Source: Allohahella marinimesophila (GTDB taxonomy: Bacteria > Pseudomonadota > Gammaproteobacteria > Pseudomonadales > Oleiphilaceae). From it: 64,000 nucleotides of DNA. This document shows, one piece after another, positions 44,580 through 54,091 of this stretch. The stretch spans positions 248,001 through 312,000 of the forward strand of contig NZ_BAABBO010000007.1 in assembly GCF_039538005.1 (NCBI RefSeq), given 5' to 3'. Under the pieces are notes generated by a model that had not been told where the DNA came from, ran no database searches, and saw only the letters and a list, made by a program, of their open reading frames with translations. Both the position numbers and the translations under genes were made by a program. Every line of letters starts with the position of its first letter. Within the stretch, counting starts at the first letter, position 1.

Positions 44580-44817
44580 GAGGATGGTCCTAAGGTATTT
44601 CTAATTTTTGTAGAGATAGGTTGCTATTGCCAGCCACCAACCCTCTTGGTCATAGGCACGCAGGCCTCCCCACCTTGGCTTAGAAAGAGGCCTCATCGCA
44701 TGAACTTTTTGATAATCATCTTTGAGACAGGAACCAGTTCACGTTACTGTTTCTGTCTGTATCACAGCGTGGGGAAATAGCGGCGACAATCCGTAGCCTG
44801 GCGAAGTCCGGCCCAGC
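44580..44817 (-). promoter_or_regulatory. Leader region of the lectin-peroxidase gene
   Basis: These 238 bases lie upstream of the secreted gene and downstream of ltaE (both minus). AGGCCTC at 44662-44668 and GAGGCCT at 44687-44693 form a seven-base inverted repeat around an 18-base loop, so a folded 5' leader is possible. A GGTTGGTGGCTGGC segment lies closer to the start. It does not match the c-di-GMP-I riboswitch consensus. Confidence 0.3.
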
Positions 44818-45831
44818 TCAACTCTGTCGATAGAATTGCTTGATGGCCGCCAGCAACTGATCTACGGCCGCACGGTCCACATCGAGATGCGTCACGAAGC
44901 GTATCGGGTCGCCTGCAGTGATCAAGATGCCTTGCGCTGCCAGCGCCTTTTTAAGCTCAGCCGCCCGACCGCTTCGACAGCGGGCATAGACAATATTGGT
45001 CTGGGTAAGAGAGGGGTCGATCTCCAGTGCTGGAACTTCGGCGAGGCCAGCGGCCAGATAGGCTGCATTGGCATGATCCTCATGGAGGCGAAACGGACCC
45101 TGCTCCAGTGCGATACGTGCCGCTGCTGCCAGCACGCCTGCCTGGCGCATGGCGCCGCCCAGCATCTTCCGGAGCCGGATGGCCCGGCCGATAAATGCTG
45201 CATCACCTAGCAGTAAGGATCCGACCGGCGCCCCGAGGCCTTTGGAAAGGCACACGCTGACAGAGTCGTAACAGCCGGTGATGGCAGTGACGTCACAACC
45301 GGAGGCCACGGCAGCGTTGAAAATGCGTGCACCATCGAGATGCAGGCGCAACTGATAATCGTCACAAAATGCTCGCGCCCGATTCTGATAGTCCAAGGAC
45401 AGCACCTTGCCGCCTATCGTGTTCTCCAGCGACAGCAGACGAGTCATCGCAAAGTGAAAGTCATCCGCCTTGATCGCTTTCCTGGCCTTCTCCAGGTCGA
45501 TCGAGCCGTCCGCCTCGTTTTCGATCGGCTGCGGCTGAACGCTCCCCAGCACAGCAGCGCCACCACCCTCATAGCGATAATTATGGGCTGACTGACCACA
45601 GAGATATTCTTCGCCCCGGCCGCAATGGCTCATGATGGCGAGGAGGTTGGCTTGCGTGCCGGTAGGCGTGAACAGTGCGGCCTCAAAGCCCAGACGATCA
45701 GCCGCGTAGGCCTGCAGACTATTGACCGTGGGATCATCGCCATACACATCATCGCCGACCTCGGCATTGGCCATGGCCTTTCGCATTTCGGGAGAGGGGC
45801 GGGTGACGGTATCACTGCGGAAGTCCAGCAT
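44818..45831 (-). CDS. ltaE: Low-specificity L-threonine aldolase
   Basis: This 337-residue PLP enzyme cleaves L-threonine or allo-threonine to glycine and acetaldehyde. The N-terminus FRSDTVTRPSPEMRKAM and VGDDVYGDDPTVNSL are family hallmarks. The PLP lysine is Lys197 in CLSKGLGAPVGS. The substrate-contact residues in LHLDGARIFNA are intact. The start codon overlaps the stop of rlmE by one base, so both are in one transcript. This pairing is unusual, because rlmE is commonly followed by ftsH in gammaproteobacteria. Confidence 0.92.
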   Translation of the reverse strand: MLDFRSDTVTRPSPEMRKAMANAEVGDDVYGDDPTVNSLQAYAADRLGFEAALFTPTGTQANLLAIMSHCGRGEEYLCGQSAHNYRYEGGGAAVLGSVQPQPIENEADGSIDLEKARKAIKADDFHFAMTRLLSLENTIGGKVLSLDYQNRARAFCDDYQLRLHLDGARIFNAAVASGCDVTAITGCYDSVSVCLSKGLGAPVGSLLLGDAAFIGRAIRLRKMLGGAMRQAGVLAAAARIALEQGPFRLHEDHANAAYLAAGLAEVPALEIDPSLTQTNIVYARCRSGRAAELKKALAAQGILITAGDPIRFVTHLDVDRAAVDQLLAAIKQFYRQS

Positions 45832-46451
45832 CAGCCCTTGAACCCCTTGGCTACGAGATAGACTTCACGGGATCTCGATCGTGAGGAGTCAGGCTTGCGT
45901 ATGACCACCTTCTCGAAGAGGCCACGTACGGCCTTGATATAGTCATCGTAACCCTCGCCATGAAACACCTTGGCTACGAAGCTGCCCTTGGGCTTGAGCA
46001 CCTGGCTGGCCATATCCAGCGCCAGCTCCAGCAGATACATCGACGCTGCCTGGTCTGCCACGGCCACGCCACTGATGTTGGGTGACATATCGGAGATGAC
46101 CACGTCCGCGAGGTTGCCATTCAGGGTGGCCATGATCTGGTCGAACACCATCTGCTCGGTGAAATCTCCCTGAATGAACTCCACGCCAGCGATGGCGTCC
46201 ATAGGCAGGATGTCTGACGCCACCACGCGTCCGTTATGGCCGACCAGTTTGGCGGATACCTGCGACCATCCTCCAGGCGCCGAGCCCAGATCGAGCACCA
46301 ATGCGTTGGGGTGGATCAGGCGGTCCTTGTCGTTGATCTCCAGCAGTTTATAGCTGGCACGGGAGCGGTAGCCGTCCAGCTGCGCCTGTTTCACAAAGGG
46401 ATCGTTGACGTGCTCATCGAGCCAGCGTTTGCTGCTTTTGGAACGGGCCAT
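45831..46451 (-). CDS. rlmE: 23S rRNA (uridine(2552)-2'-O)-methyltransferase
   Basis: This 206-residue FtsJ/RrmJ-type enzyme methylates the A-loop uridine of 23S rRNA using S-adenosylmethionine. The catalytic tetrad is Lys35 (RASYKL), Asp121 (VISDMSPNISG), Lys161 (VAKVFHGEG) and Glu196 (SREVYLV). The SAM-binding loop is LDLGSAPGGWSQ. It is followed by ltaE and faces the flavoprotein gene. The usual partners ftsH and yhbY are absent on both sides. Confidence 0.95.
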   Translation of the reverse strand: MARSKSSKRWLDEHVNDPFVKQAQLDGYRSRASYKLLEINDKDRLIHPNALVLDLGSAPGGWSQVSAKLVGHNGRVVASDILPMDAIAGVEFIQGDFTEQMVFDQIMATLNGNLADVVISDMSPNISGVAVADQAASMYLLELALDMASQVLKPKGSFVAKVFHGEGYDDYIKAVRGLFEKVVIRKPDSSRSRSREVYLVAKGFKG

Positions 46452-46535
46452 GGGTTTATCATCTGTTCACTGCGGAAAACGCTGCATTGTACGCGGCTGC
46501 CAGCCTTGCCGCAAAAGCAGTTGCGCCGTCTGCGC

Positions 46536-46564
46536 CTGACAAGTTCCCGCCACGACAGTACAAT
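46536..46564 (+). promoter_or_regulatory. Sigma-70-type promoter for the flavoprotein/TrmH operon
   Basis: CTGACA at 46536-46541 and TACAAT at 46559-46564 are separated by 17 bases, so the elements match consensus at four or five of six bases each. This predicts a start near 46571, about 50 bases upstream of the ATG at 46621. Confidence 0.6.
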
Positions 46565-46620
46565 GGGCGCACTTTCGAACAGCAAGCTGCCAGGCCTTTG
46601 CCGGGCAGCCAGGACATATC

Positions 46621-48282
46621 ATGATTCGTGTTACCGAACTGGCCTTACCCCTCGATCATCCCGATGAAGCGCTGCGCGCCGCAATTCTGCAGCGCTTGCA
46701 CCTGCGCGAGTCTGAACTGCGGGATTTCACCGTCTTCAAGAGAAGCTACGACGCCCGCAAGAAAAACAGTGAGATCAAGTTCGTTTACATCATTGATCTG
46801 GCGGTCCATGACGAAGCGGCGGTATTGGCGCGGTTTGCTGATGACGGCCATGTTCGGCCTGCACCAGACACGGCCTACTACCCCGTTGCGGAAGCGCCTG
46901 CTGGTTTGTCAGAGCGTCCGATAGTCGTCGGCTTGGGCCCTTGCGGTCTGTTTGCAGCGCTGCTGCTGGCTCAGATGGGTTTCCGGCCGATTGTGCTTGA
47001 ACGAGGCAAGGATGTGCGACGCCGCACCAAGGACACCTGGGCGCTGTGGCGTCATAAACAGCTGTCGCCGGAATCCAATGTGCAGTTTGGTGAAGGCGGT
47101 GCCGGCCTGTTTTCGGATGGCAAACTGTACAGCCAGATCAAGGACCCGAAGTTCTACGGTCGCAAGGTCATGGCCGAATTCGTGAAGGCTGGCGCGCCTG
47201 AAGAAATTCTGTTCGTCAGCAAGCCCCACATCGGTACGTTTCGCCTGACTGGCGTGGTGTCCCGTTTGCGGGAAGAGATTATCAGTCTCGGTGGCGAAAT
47301 TCGCTTTGAGCACAAGGTGACCAATCTGCTGCGGGAAGAAGGGCAGGTCCGGGGCGTGGAACTGGCCAGTGGCGAACAGTTGATGAGCCGCCATGTGGTC
47401 ATGGCCCTGGGTCACAGCGCTCGGGACAGCTTCCGAATGTTGCATCGGCGGGGCGTTTTTCTTGAAGCCAAACCCTTTGCTATCGGCTTCAGGATCGAGC
47501 ATCCACAAGGCCTTATCGACCACGCCCGACTTGGCAAGTATGCGGGCCATCCTGCGCTGGGTGCAGCGGATTACAAGTTGGTGCATCACGCCAGAAACGG
47601 TCGCGCTGTGTACAGCTTCTGCATGTGCCCGGGTGGGACGGTGGTAGCCGCAACTTCAGAGCCGGGGCGGGTGGTCACTAACGGTATGAGTCAGTATTCG
47701 CGCAACGAACGGAACGCCAATTCTGGCATTGTGGTCAACATCGAGCCTGAGCAGGACTTCCCGGGCGATGCACTGGCAGGCGTGGAGCTGCAGGAAGCCC
47801 TGGAAGCCAGGGCTTACGTGCTGGGAGGCAGCGACTATTGTGCGCCCGCCCAGCTAGTGGGGGACTTTATCGCGAGAAGGCCATCCACAAGACTTGGCGA
47901 GGTGGAGCCGTCCTACCAGCCAGGCGTTCTCCTCGGCGATCTTGCGCCTTCGCTGCCGGATTACGCGATCGAAGCCATTCGTGAGGCACTGCCAGCTTTT
48001 GGACGGCAGATTCGGGGCTTCGACCGGGCCGATGCGCTGCTGACAGGCGTTGAAACCCGCACATCTTCGCCAGTCCGTATCACCCGTGATCGCGAAAGCC
48101 TGCAAAGCCTGAATACTCGAGGGCTGTATCCTGCCGGTGAAGGCGCAGGGTACGCCGGCGGCATCCTCTCAGCCGGCGTGGATGGCATCAAGGTGGCCGA
48201 AGCTGTGGCGAAAGCGATGCTGGCGGACCTTGAGACGGCCCCAGAGGTCAGACCCAATGTCCAGGCCGGAACCAGACTGTGA
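46621..48282 (+). CDS. COG2509-type FAD-dependent oxidoreductase
   Basis: This 553-residue flavoprotein belongs to the COG2509 group of uncharacterised FAD-dependent dehydrogenases. An N-terminal domain of about 95 residues (with VFKRSYDARKKN and KFVYIIDLAV) precedes the dinucleotide-binding motif VVGLGPCGLFAALLLAQMG. VQFGEGGAGLFSDGKLYSQI follows as a conserved FAD contact, and PAGEGAGYAGGILSAGVDG lies near the C-terminus. The substrate is unknown. The promoter at 46536 lies just upstream. The following TrmH-type gene starts within its stop codon. Confidence 0.85.
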   Translation: MIRVTELALPLDHPDEALRAAILQRLHLRESELRDFTVFKRSYDARKKNSEIKFVYIIDLAVHDEAAVLARFADDGHVRPAPDTAYYPVAEAPAGLSERPIVVGLGPCGLFAALLLAQMGFRPIVLERGKDVRRRTKDTWALWRHKQLSPESNVQFGEGGAGLFSDGKLYSQIKDPKFYGRKVMAEFVKAGAPEEILFVSKPHIGTFRLTGVVSRLREEIISLGGEIRFEHKVTNLLREEGQVRGVELASGEQLMSRHVVMALGHSARDSFRMLHRRGVFLEAKPFAIGFRIEHPQGLIDHARLGKYAGHPALGAADYKLVHHARNGRAVYSFCMCPGGTVVAATSEPGRVVTNGMSQYSRNERNANSGIVVNIEPEQDFPGDALAGVELQEALEARAYVLGGSDYCAPAQLVGDFIARRPSTRLGEVEPSYQPGVLLGDLAPSLPDYAIEAIREALPAFGRQIRGFDRADALLTGVETRTSSPVRITRDRESLQSLNTRGLYPAGEGAGYAGGILSAGVDGIKVAEAVAKAMLADLETAPEVRPNVQAGTRL

Positions 48283-49016
48283 AACTGGACGACGTCAGGA
48301 AGCTTCACCAGAAGAAATATCGCCAGTCCCTCGGGCACTTCCTGGTGGAAGGTGAGCACCTGGTGCTGGAGCTGGAAAAGGCTGCAGTAGCTAGCACTCA
48401 CTGGCAGCAGGCTGAACTGTTCGTCACCAGTGCGTATCAGGATTGGCCCAGCCCCTGGCCTCGGCACCTGATCAGCGACAAACAGATGGCTCAACTGGCG
48501 GATACCAAATCGCCGCAAGGTATACTTGCGGTCGCGCCTTTACCATCTGCCGCTAACAGACAAACACGAGTGAGGGAGAAGGCCATTTACCTGCACGAAG
48601 TGCAGGACCCCGGCAACCTGGGCACCATCCTGCGAACCTTGGCCTGGTTCGGCGGCCTTCGCTGCCTGCTCAGCCCAGGCAGTGTCGACCCATACAATCC
48701 GAAAGTAGTGCGCTCGAGCATGGGTGCCATTTTTCATGTGCCATTGGAAACGGATGTCACGCTGGAAACGCTGGGCAGTCGCTACCCCCAAGTGGCCTGT
48801 CTGGATATTGGCGGTGATGCCATCACCAGCGTGGCGTTCCAGAATCATGATTGCTATCTGTTCGGCAACGAAGCCCGGGGGGTCCCTTCCGAGGCGCTGG
48901 CCAGACTCAGTGCCCAGCGATACACAATTCCCGGTGCCGCTGCGGTGGAGTCCTTGAACCTGGCGTCTGCGGTCAACATGGCGGTGTATGAGTTGAATCG
49001 CAGTGTGGCTCAGTAA
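48279..49016 (+). CDS. TrmH/SpoU-family RNA 2'-O-methyltransferase
   Basis: This 245-residue SPOUT methyltransferase probably methylates ribose in tRNA or rRNA. The N-terminal substrate-binding region (SLGHFLVEGEHLVLEL) precedes the knotted domain. Motifs are EVQDPGNLGTILRTLAWFG, LFGNEARGVP and AVESLNLASAVNMAVYE, with the SAM pocket and catalytic Asn/Ser. It uses GTG 48279, which overlaps the stop of the flavoprotein gene, so it is translationally coupled. The RNA target is not known. Confidence 0.88.
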   Translation: MKLDDVRKLHQKKYRQSLGHFLVEGEHLVLELEKAAVASTHWQQAELFVTSAYQDWPSPWPRHLISDKQMAQLADTKSPQGILAVAPLPSAANRQTRVREKAIYLHEVQDPGNLGTILRTLAWFGGLRCLLSPGSVDPYNPKVVRSSMGAIFHVPLETDVTLETLGSRYPQVACLDIGGDAITSVAFQNHDCYLFGNEARGVPSEALARLSAQRYTIPGAAAVESLNLASAVNMAVYELNRSVAQ

Positions 49017-49026
49017 GACTGGACGC

Positions 49027-49974
49027 TCATTCGCAATCTTCAAGCCAGGGCTTCGGGTTCATGCTACCAATATCGTTGCATTGGTTCATCATCATGATGG
49101 CAAGACCACTTAGGACGACCGCGGCACCAACCGCAGCCTTTTCCTCCCAATTCGCGCTCCGCTCCAGCCGGCGCCGAAGTTGTTCTTTTGCGCGCATTTG
49201 CATATTGGCCAGACGCCGTCCCGTCTCGTCGTCACGGGTCAGTAACTGAATTCCGTCATCGAGAAAGAGCAGGGACGCCGTCATGATCGACTCCTTGTTC
49301 CTGACGGCGACGAGCTTCATCGACGCCGGCAGGTTTGAGCACTGCGTCATTCGAACGCCCATGATGCCGCGAATAAGGGACGCCAACCTGTCCCCCTTGT
49401 CGGCCCGTTGACTCAAGGCGGCATAGCTGAGCGGTGACTCAGCTGACAGCTTGGGGTCATAAAACTCGTCCAGTTCGATCATGACACCGAGGGCAACAGG
49501 ACGGGTGGGACCGATGTCAAAGCGGATCTCTGGTTCCTGCGTGCACATGCGGCCGATCAGACGAGGGGAGGTAGTGTTGAAGACGACCGGATATTCATTT
49601 TCTACCGGCGGTTCCGAAAAGCGGCCACAGCTTCTGTTGTGATCGACATAGGTCGGTGGTTCTATCACCACGCCATACATTTTCCTATCGATGTGGGGTG
49701 TTGCTTCCAGGGCCGCTCGCATTCGGCCTATCATCGTCTCAGCGTTTTCGGCGCCGCGCATTTCGGCAATTTCGAAGGTTCGCATCAACTCACGATAGTC
49801 TCCGACGACGACTTCGTTGTGCTGATAATAGGTTTGCCCGATGCCTCTCTTATGCTTGCCAACGACGCAGACATCGGATTCCGCAGGCTCGGCCAAAACC
49901 GGTGCCGAAGCAGTCGTGATGGTCATCAATGCGAGATATGCGATTACGCGGGGGCGCCCAGAGAACGATATCAT
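49027..49974 (-). CDS. Secreted hypothetical protein with C-terminal membrane helix
   Basis: I do not recognise this 315-residue protein. A signal peptide (ending near ASAPVLAEP) is followed by a mature region with YYQHNEVVVGDYRELMRTFEI and many charged residues. Late in the sequence come an Arg-rich helix (RRLANMQMRAKEQLRRRLERSANWEEKA) and a hydrophobic helix, AVGAAVVLSGLAIMMMNQC, which could anchor it. It is cysteine-bearing (at least six). ATG 49974 was chosen because AGGAGACTTCGCG precedes it. It lies beside a secreted protein island on the other strand but has no clear homology to it. Confidence 0.6.
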   Translation of the reverse strand: MISFSGRPRVIAYLALMTITTASAPVLAEPAESDVCVVGKHKRGIGQTYYQHNEVVVGDYRELMRTFEIAEMRGAENAETMIGRMRAALEATPHIDRKMYGVVIEPPTYVDHNRSCGRFSEPPVENEYPVVFNTTSPRLIGRMCTQEPEIRFDIGPTRPVALGVMIELDEFYDPKLSAESPLSYAALSQRADKGDRLASLIRGIMGVRMTQCSNLPASMKLVAVRNKESIMTASLLFLDDGIQLLTRDDETGRRLANMQMRAKEQLRRRLERSANWEEKAAVGAAVVLSGLAIMMMNQCNDIGSMNPKPWLEDCE

Positions 49975-50098
49975 CGCGAAGTCTCCTGTATCGTATACAT
50001 CGAAGAGGTACATGGTCGAAAGACAGACTCCTCAATTTGCACCCCATCTGCAAGCTTCATTTTACAGATGATGCGACACCAACCGAGATATTGCTGCC

Positions 50099-50542
50099 AT
50101 GCTTGATCAGGCTCACATCGTTGTATTTTTAGTGACTGTGATCACCACGGTACTGACGGTGATGTTGCACTACGAAGCTTTCATTCTGTTTGGTCGCATA
50201 GTCGGACAATCCAAGCTTTCACATCGACGCCGCATGCTGTTACTAATATTCGGCCTGCTCCTGGTTCACATTGTCGCCATCTGGGGCTTCGGAATCAGCG
50301 CCTGGTGGCTCGTAGAGATCAACCATGCCGGCGAGCTCACCGGCTACGATGGACTCTCATTTCTCGATTTCATATTCATGTCGGCGGTGACCTACACGAC
50401 ACTTGGCTACGGCGATATGATTCCGCTGGGGCCCATTCGTTTCCTCTATGGCACACAAGCACTGGTTGGTCTCGTTCTCATCACCTGGTCGGCGTCGTAC
50501 GCATTCCTTGAAATGCAGAGAAACTGGAATAAGCGTGGTTGA
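50099..50542 (+). CDS. Two-helix potassium channel-like protein
   Basis: This 147-residue membrane protein has three or four hydrophobic segments and a pore signature TYTTLGYGDM at residues 98-107. TLGYGD matches the K+ selectivity filter TVGYGD with Leu for Val. Helices before and after the filter could form the pore domain of an ion-channel-2 (Ion_trans_2) protein. It lacks a RCK/TrkA-N regulatory domain, so gating is unknown. The preceding divergent gene leaves about 125 bases for promoters. It is probably a single gene. Confidence 0.8.
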   Translation: MLDQAHIVVFLVTVITTVLTVMLHYEAFILFGRIVGQSKLSHRRRMLLLIFGLLLVHIVAIWGFGISAWWLVEINHAGELTGYDGLSFLDFIFMSAVTYTTLGYGDMIPLGPIRFLYGTQALVGLVLITWSASYAFLEMQRNWNKRG

Positions 50543-50747
50543 TGAGCTTGAAAACACCGGCCTCGGGCTCCCTCCATTTTGTGACACGTTTCTCCATCCC
50601 GCCCCTGCGGAGCACTGATCGCACCCAAGGCATTGACACTTTCTGACAGATCGGTAATGTAGAAGTACGCATTCAATCTGAGCCTGTGAAAGGCTTGCCC
50701 ATGTTGTACCGGGTTACCCGTGCCAGGCTTGGCCAAGGGAGAGTACA

Positions 50748-52166
50748 ATGAGTGACCCACGGTATCGAAATCTTCTGGTTGGTGTGATGGGCACCATCCT
50801 CGTTGGATGTGGAGGCGGTTCATCGTCATCTGGCTCATCGAGTGAGGATAGTAACGCCTCACAGGCTACCCTGTCTGGACGCGCCGCTGTGGGAGCGCCA
50901 ATTGTCGCGGCTTCGGTAGTGGCCCGGTGTGCTGACGGGAGCGGCTTCACCAATGACGTGGGTACTGACGGCAGTGGGCGCTTCGAAGGGCAGGTCGCGA
51001 GTGCGGCCTTACCTTGTGCGCTTCGCGTGAATGGCAGCACTGCTGAGACGACACTCCATAGTTATGCTGTAGTCGGCGGTAACGTCAACATCACCCCTCT
51101 GACCGATCTCATCATTGCCGTCGCGACCTCAGCCAGTCCATCAACATGGTACGACCAGAGTGGTCAACTGCCGGATGCAGCAACGCTTGCGTCGGCCCAA
51201 GCCAGTTTCCTGAATGCGCTCCGCTCCGAAGGGTACGGCTTGCCCGGTGAAGATTTCGATCCTTTTCGAACGCCATTCTCGATAGGGGACAATGCTGACC
51301 AGCTGCTGGACAATCTGATGGCCGCTGTCAGCATCATGGCGAACGTCGAGAACTACGCCGCATTCGTCGACCTCTTGAGCAGCGGTAACCTGGCCTCGAT
51401 TCCACAGGCCCCGGGTGCGTCTGCTGATGCCGGTACTGATGACGGTGATACCGGCGACGGTGGAGGTAACGGAAACGTCGACCAAACCGGGAACGCAACT
51501 GCGTCGGCCTGTATGGGCAGCCTCCTTGACCAGGAAGGCAATATCCTCGAATTGCAGCAGCGCCAGTATGATCCAGTCAGCGGAAACCAGATTGGCAACG
51601 TGATTGATCGCCAGGAAGTCGGCGGACTGGTTGATTTCAGAGGGGACACTGCGCGCGTCCTCGTCACTGAAACGAGGTCGGACTACCTTGGTGGTCAGCC
51701 GCTTACCCTGTACGGACGCCGATATTTGAGGCTTGATCAAACTGCAGCGCTCGTAAGCGTATATGGTACGGAGTCGTTAGATAGCTTTAATGGAGCCTCC
51801 ACCGACACTTTTTGGTATGAGCCTTCCACTGTCAGTCGTTTCGACCTGGCGCAAGGTGAAAGCTACCAGCAGCTGTATACCAGCTATGTGGCTTCCGGTG
51901 GTGGCCAGCCCGTCGTTCAAAGCGACAATGATCTAACGACAACCTACGCCGGCAGAGAGACGGTTACCGTGCCTGCTGGCACCTTCGACACCTGCAAGTT
52001 CTACTATGAGGACAGCGGCAGTCACGGTGGTTGGGCGGCGATTGCGTGGGTGAGCGTCGGTAACGGCATTCCGGTCCAGGGTGGCGGAGTAGGCAGCGAT
52101 GGTGCTGAATTTATTACCGAAAGACTGCAATCGTTCAGCCTCAACGGCGTGCAGCAGGCGCCCTGA
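50748..52166 (+). CDS. Hypothetical secreted lipoprotein
   Basis: This 472-residue protein has a short N-terminal region and the lipobox GTILVGCGGG, so it is probably acylated. A Ser-rich linker follows. A transthyretin-like/carboxypeptidase-regulatory-like domain (LSGRAAVGAPIVAASVVARC) lies near residues 40-130. A spacer rich in Asp and Gly precedes a C-terminal beta-rich domain with FDTCKFYYEDSGSHGGWAAIAWVSVGNGIPV. I do not recognise the C-terminal family. The gene starts an array of secreted proteins that runs to 57.8 kb. Confidence 0.6.
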   Translation: MSDPRYRNLLVGVMGTILVGCGGGSSSSGSSSEDSNASQATLSGRAAVGAPIVAASVVARCADGSGFTNDVGTDGSGRFEGQVASAALPCALRVNGSTAETTLHSYAVVGGNVNITPLTDLIIAVATSASPSTWYDQSGQLPDAATLASAQASFLNALRSEGYGLPGEDFDPFRTPFSIGDNADQLLDNLMAAVSIMANVENYAAFVDLLSSGNLASIPQAPGASADAGTDDGDTGDGGGNGNVDQTGNATASACMGSLLDQEGNILELQQRQYDPVSGNQIGNVIDRQEVGGLVDFRGDTARVLVTETRSDYLGGQPLTLYGRRYLRLDQTAALVSVYGTESLDSFNGASTDTFWYEPSTVSRFDLAQGESYQQLYTSYVASGGGQPVVQSDNDLTTTYAGRETVTVPAGTFDTCKFYYEDSGSHGGWAAIAWVSVGNGIPVQGGGVGSDGAEFITERLQSFSLNGVQQAP

Positions 52167-52240
52167 GCTGACGCCAGAGTATCTGGTGGCCTGGTGTTGG
52201 CCTTGATACCTTCATTTGTCGTGACTCAGCGCGAGGCTTC

Positions 52241-54091
52241 ATGATCCAATATCTTCGATTTGGCCGATCCGCCCGCCTTGCAACAGCATTGCTGATGTTA
52301 TGCACTGTCAATCAGCAAGCCGCTGCGCAGGTTGGCGAAGACGGCTGGATCATGTTTGCCGCCCCAGCGCCATATCGCGCTCAAGTCTCATATATCGAAG
52401 ATGGTGAAACACTGTACGCGTTTACCTGCAAAGTTGGCGCCCAGCGTGAGGTGCAACATTGGCTTGGAGGCAATGAAAGGGAGATACAGACCGGAGTCTA
52501 TTTTACCGGGCAAAACAGCAAGCTCACATTCAGTTCGATAGACCACTCGCTCAGCCCAAAAATCAATTTCCGTATGTTCCGGGACGACGATATGGTAGAG
52601 GTCATATCAGGCCAGGGCGAGATCAAAGTCTCACCGTTCACCATGTCGGAATTCACGACTGCCTATCTGGGTTTTTACAAAAGTTGCCAACGAGGGTATT
52701 CCAGCGGAGCAGCTCCGGCCTACAATTGCAGGGTATTCCTGAACCGGGAAGAACGCACCGTTTGCAAGTCTGCCGATCTCGGCAGAGTTCAACGCGCCAC
52801 AATCGAACGTTACGAACTTGTTTCCCGAGGGCTGCCTTCGATCGAGGAAAAAGTCGAGGTCTGGCAGCGTTATGCGGCGCATATGGACGACCTGGCCGCC
52901 TGCAGTAATGATCGAACCGGAAAATGTTATGCCGCCAGCTATCAGAAGTTTCTGGCGGAACTGAATAAATACGAAGTCGACACGGCAGGTCCTGCAGCAG
53001 GGCTCGAAGCCTCGCTTCCGGATGCTGAACTGGAAGCAGAATTATCGCGTCACGGATTTTCATCTGCTCGGGGACAAGGAAGGATAGATGAGTTGCACTT
53101 CGTTGAGGCGGCAATCGGCGATCGGGAATTTTTCGTTGTGCTTCACGACGTGCCAGTCGATCAAGACATCAATCCGGTCGATGAGAGATTGCTGCGGGCG
53201 GCTGCAATCCTTGCCGATGAACTGACGCCACCCCCTCATGTCACGCTCTACCACATTGTGAAGAATCACCCGGTTCCCGCGACTATAACGAACAGACCGG
53301 ATGAGCCGGGGATTGCCCTGAGTAAATTGATCGTTGCTTGGAAAAAGCCAGACGTCGACACAATCGTCACCGACTTCGCCTTCGCATTTCCGCCAACGTC
53401 GGTCCAGGCCGTCTTGACAGCGGCCGGAGTGCGGGCCGTGGAAGTTCAGGACTACGAGACGAGGGTGAATGAGGCGCTTGCTCAGGTCGATCAGACGCTT
53501 GAGGCTTCGGTAATCGCCGAGGAGCGGGAAAAAGCGATGCTTGCAAGCAGGCAAGGGCTGGTTTATCGAAACCGGGCTTTCTGGTCCGACATTGCTCAGG
53601 CTCAAGCACGTAAGGTATTCGAGGGGGAGCAGGTGCCTCCAATTGTAGGCTTGCGGTTCCTCGCGGGCTGGCTGGCGGCGAACGCGGCATCCTGTTCGGC
53701 TTCAGGAGAGACTGCAAGCGAAGTGGACTGGCCGGATGGTCCAGCGCTTCATCAGCTGCTTGCGGGGCAGCCCGAAGCTAAGCTGTTTCCAGAAAAGCCA
53801 GTTCTGCTCGTCAGTGAACATTACGTCGATCTATTTTCGGCGGCGGCTGAACCCGCGTTGTTGAACAATGACATCCTGGCTCGGTCGAAGCAGTCCCCAG
53901 CGCTCATAGAGCGGATGGCTGGGCCGGAAAAAGCTGCTGCGCGGCTTATGCGGCGGGCAGGGTGTGATAGTGCTACGAGCAGACAATTCGAAATGAATCT
54001 GGTTCGTCTGTTACGGGGTGATCCGAGCCTGCAAAGCAGCGGGACGCGCATCGAGCAGGCAGAGAGGGAAAGCGATGCACCACCACACTAG
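52241..54091 (+). CDS. Secreted protein with LprI-like cysteine domain, first of a tandem pair
   Basis: This 616-residue exported protein has a signal peptide (cleavage near QQAAAQ). A beta-rich N-terminal domain covers the first 150 residues. A cysteine segment follows, YNCRVFLNREERTVCKSADLG, then W-rich and CSNDRTGKCYAASYQKFLAEL; the spacing resembles LprI/DUF1311-type domains. Further downstream a helical C-terminus has YRNRAFWSDIAQAQARKVFEG and GCDSATSRQFEMNLVRLL. The next protein shares both the cysteine pattern and the C-terminal motifs, so the two are diverged paralogues. Functions of LprI-like domains are mixed (lysozyme inhibition in one case), so none is assigned here. Confidence 0.6.
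   Translation: MIQYLRFGRSARLATALLMLCTVNQQAAAQVGEDGWIMFAAPAPYRAQVSYIEDGETLYAFTCKVGAQREVQHWLGGNEREIQTGVYFTGQNSKLTFSSIDHSLSPKINFRMFRDDDMVEVISGQGEIKVSPFTMSEFTTAYLGFYKSCQRGYSSGAAPAYNCRVFLNREERTVCKSADLGRVQRATIERYELVSRGLPSIEEKVEVWQRYAAHMDDLAACSNDRTGKCYAASYQKFLAELNKYEVDTAGPAAGLEASLPDAELEAELSRHGFSSARGQGRIDELHFVEAAIGDREFFVVLHDVPVDQDINPVDERLLRAAAILADELTPPPHVTLYHIVKNHPVPATITNRPDEPGIALSKLIVAWKKPDVDTIVTDFAFAFPPTSVQAVLTAAGVRAVEVQDYETRVNEALAQVDQTLEASVIAEEREKAMLASRQGLVYRNRAFWSDIAQAQARKVFEGEQVPPIVGLRFLAGWLAANAASCSASGETASEVDWPDGPALHQLLAGQPEAKLFPEKPVLLVSEHYVDLFSAAAEPALLNNDILARSKQSPALIERMAGPEKAAARLMRRAGCDSATSRQFEMNLVRLLRGDPSLQSSGTRIEQAERESDAPPH

Noticed and set aside
44580..44817. c-di-GMP-I (GEMM) riboswitch upstream of the lectin-peroxidase gene
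   Set aside because: The key GGACGCAAAGCC and tetraloop-receptor segments are absent; only loose GC-rich similarity remains.
46909..47589. 226-residue minus-strand frame within the COG2509 flavoprotein gene
   Set aside because: Antisense to an intact flavoprotein with all conserved motifs; no domain or ribosome site.
49639..50106. 155-residue plus-strand frame overlapping the minus-strand secreted gene
   Set aside because: It runs antisense through a signal-peptide protein with a good ribosome site and shows no recognisable family.
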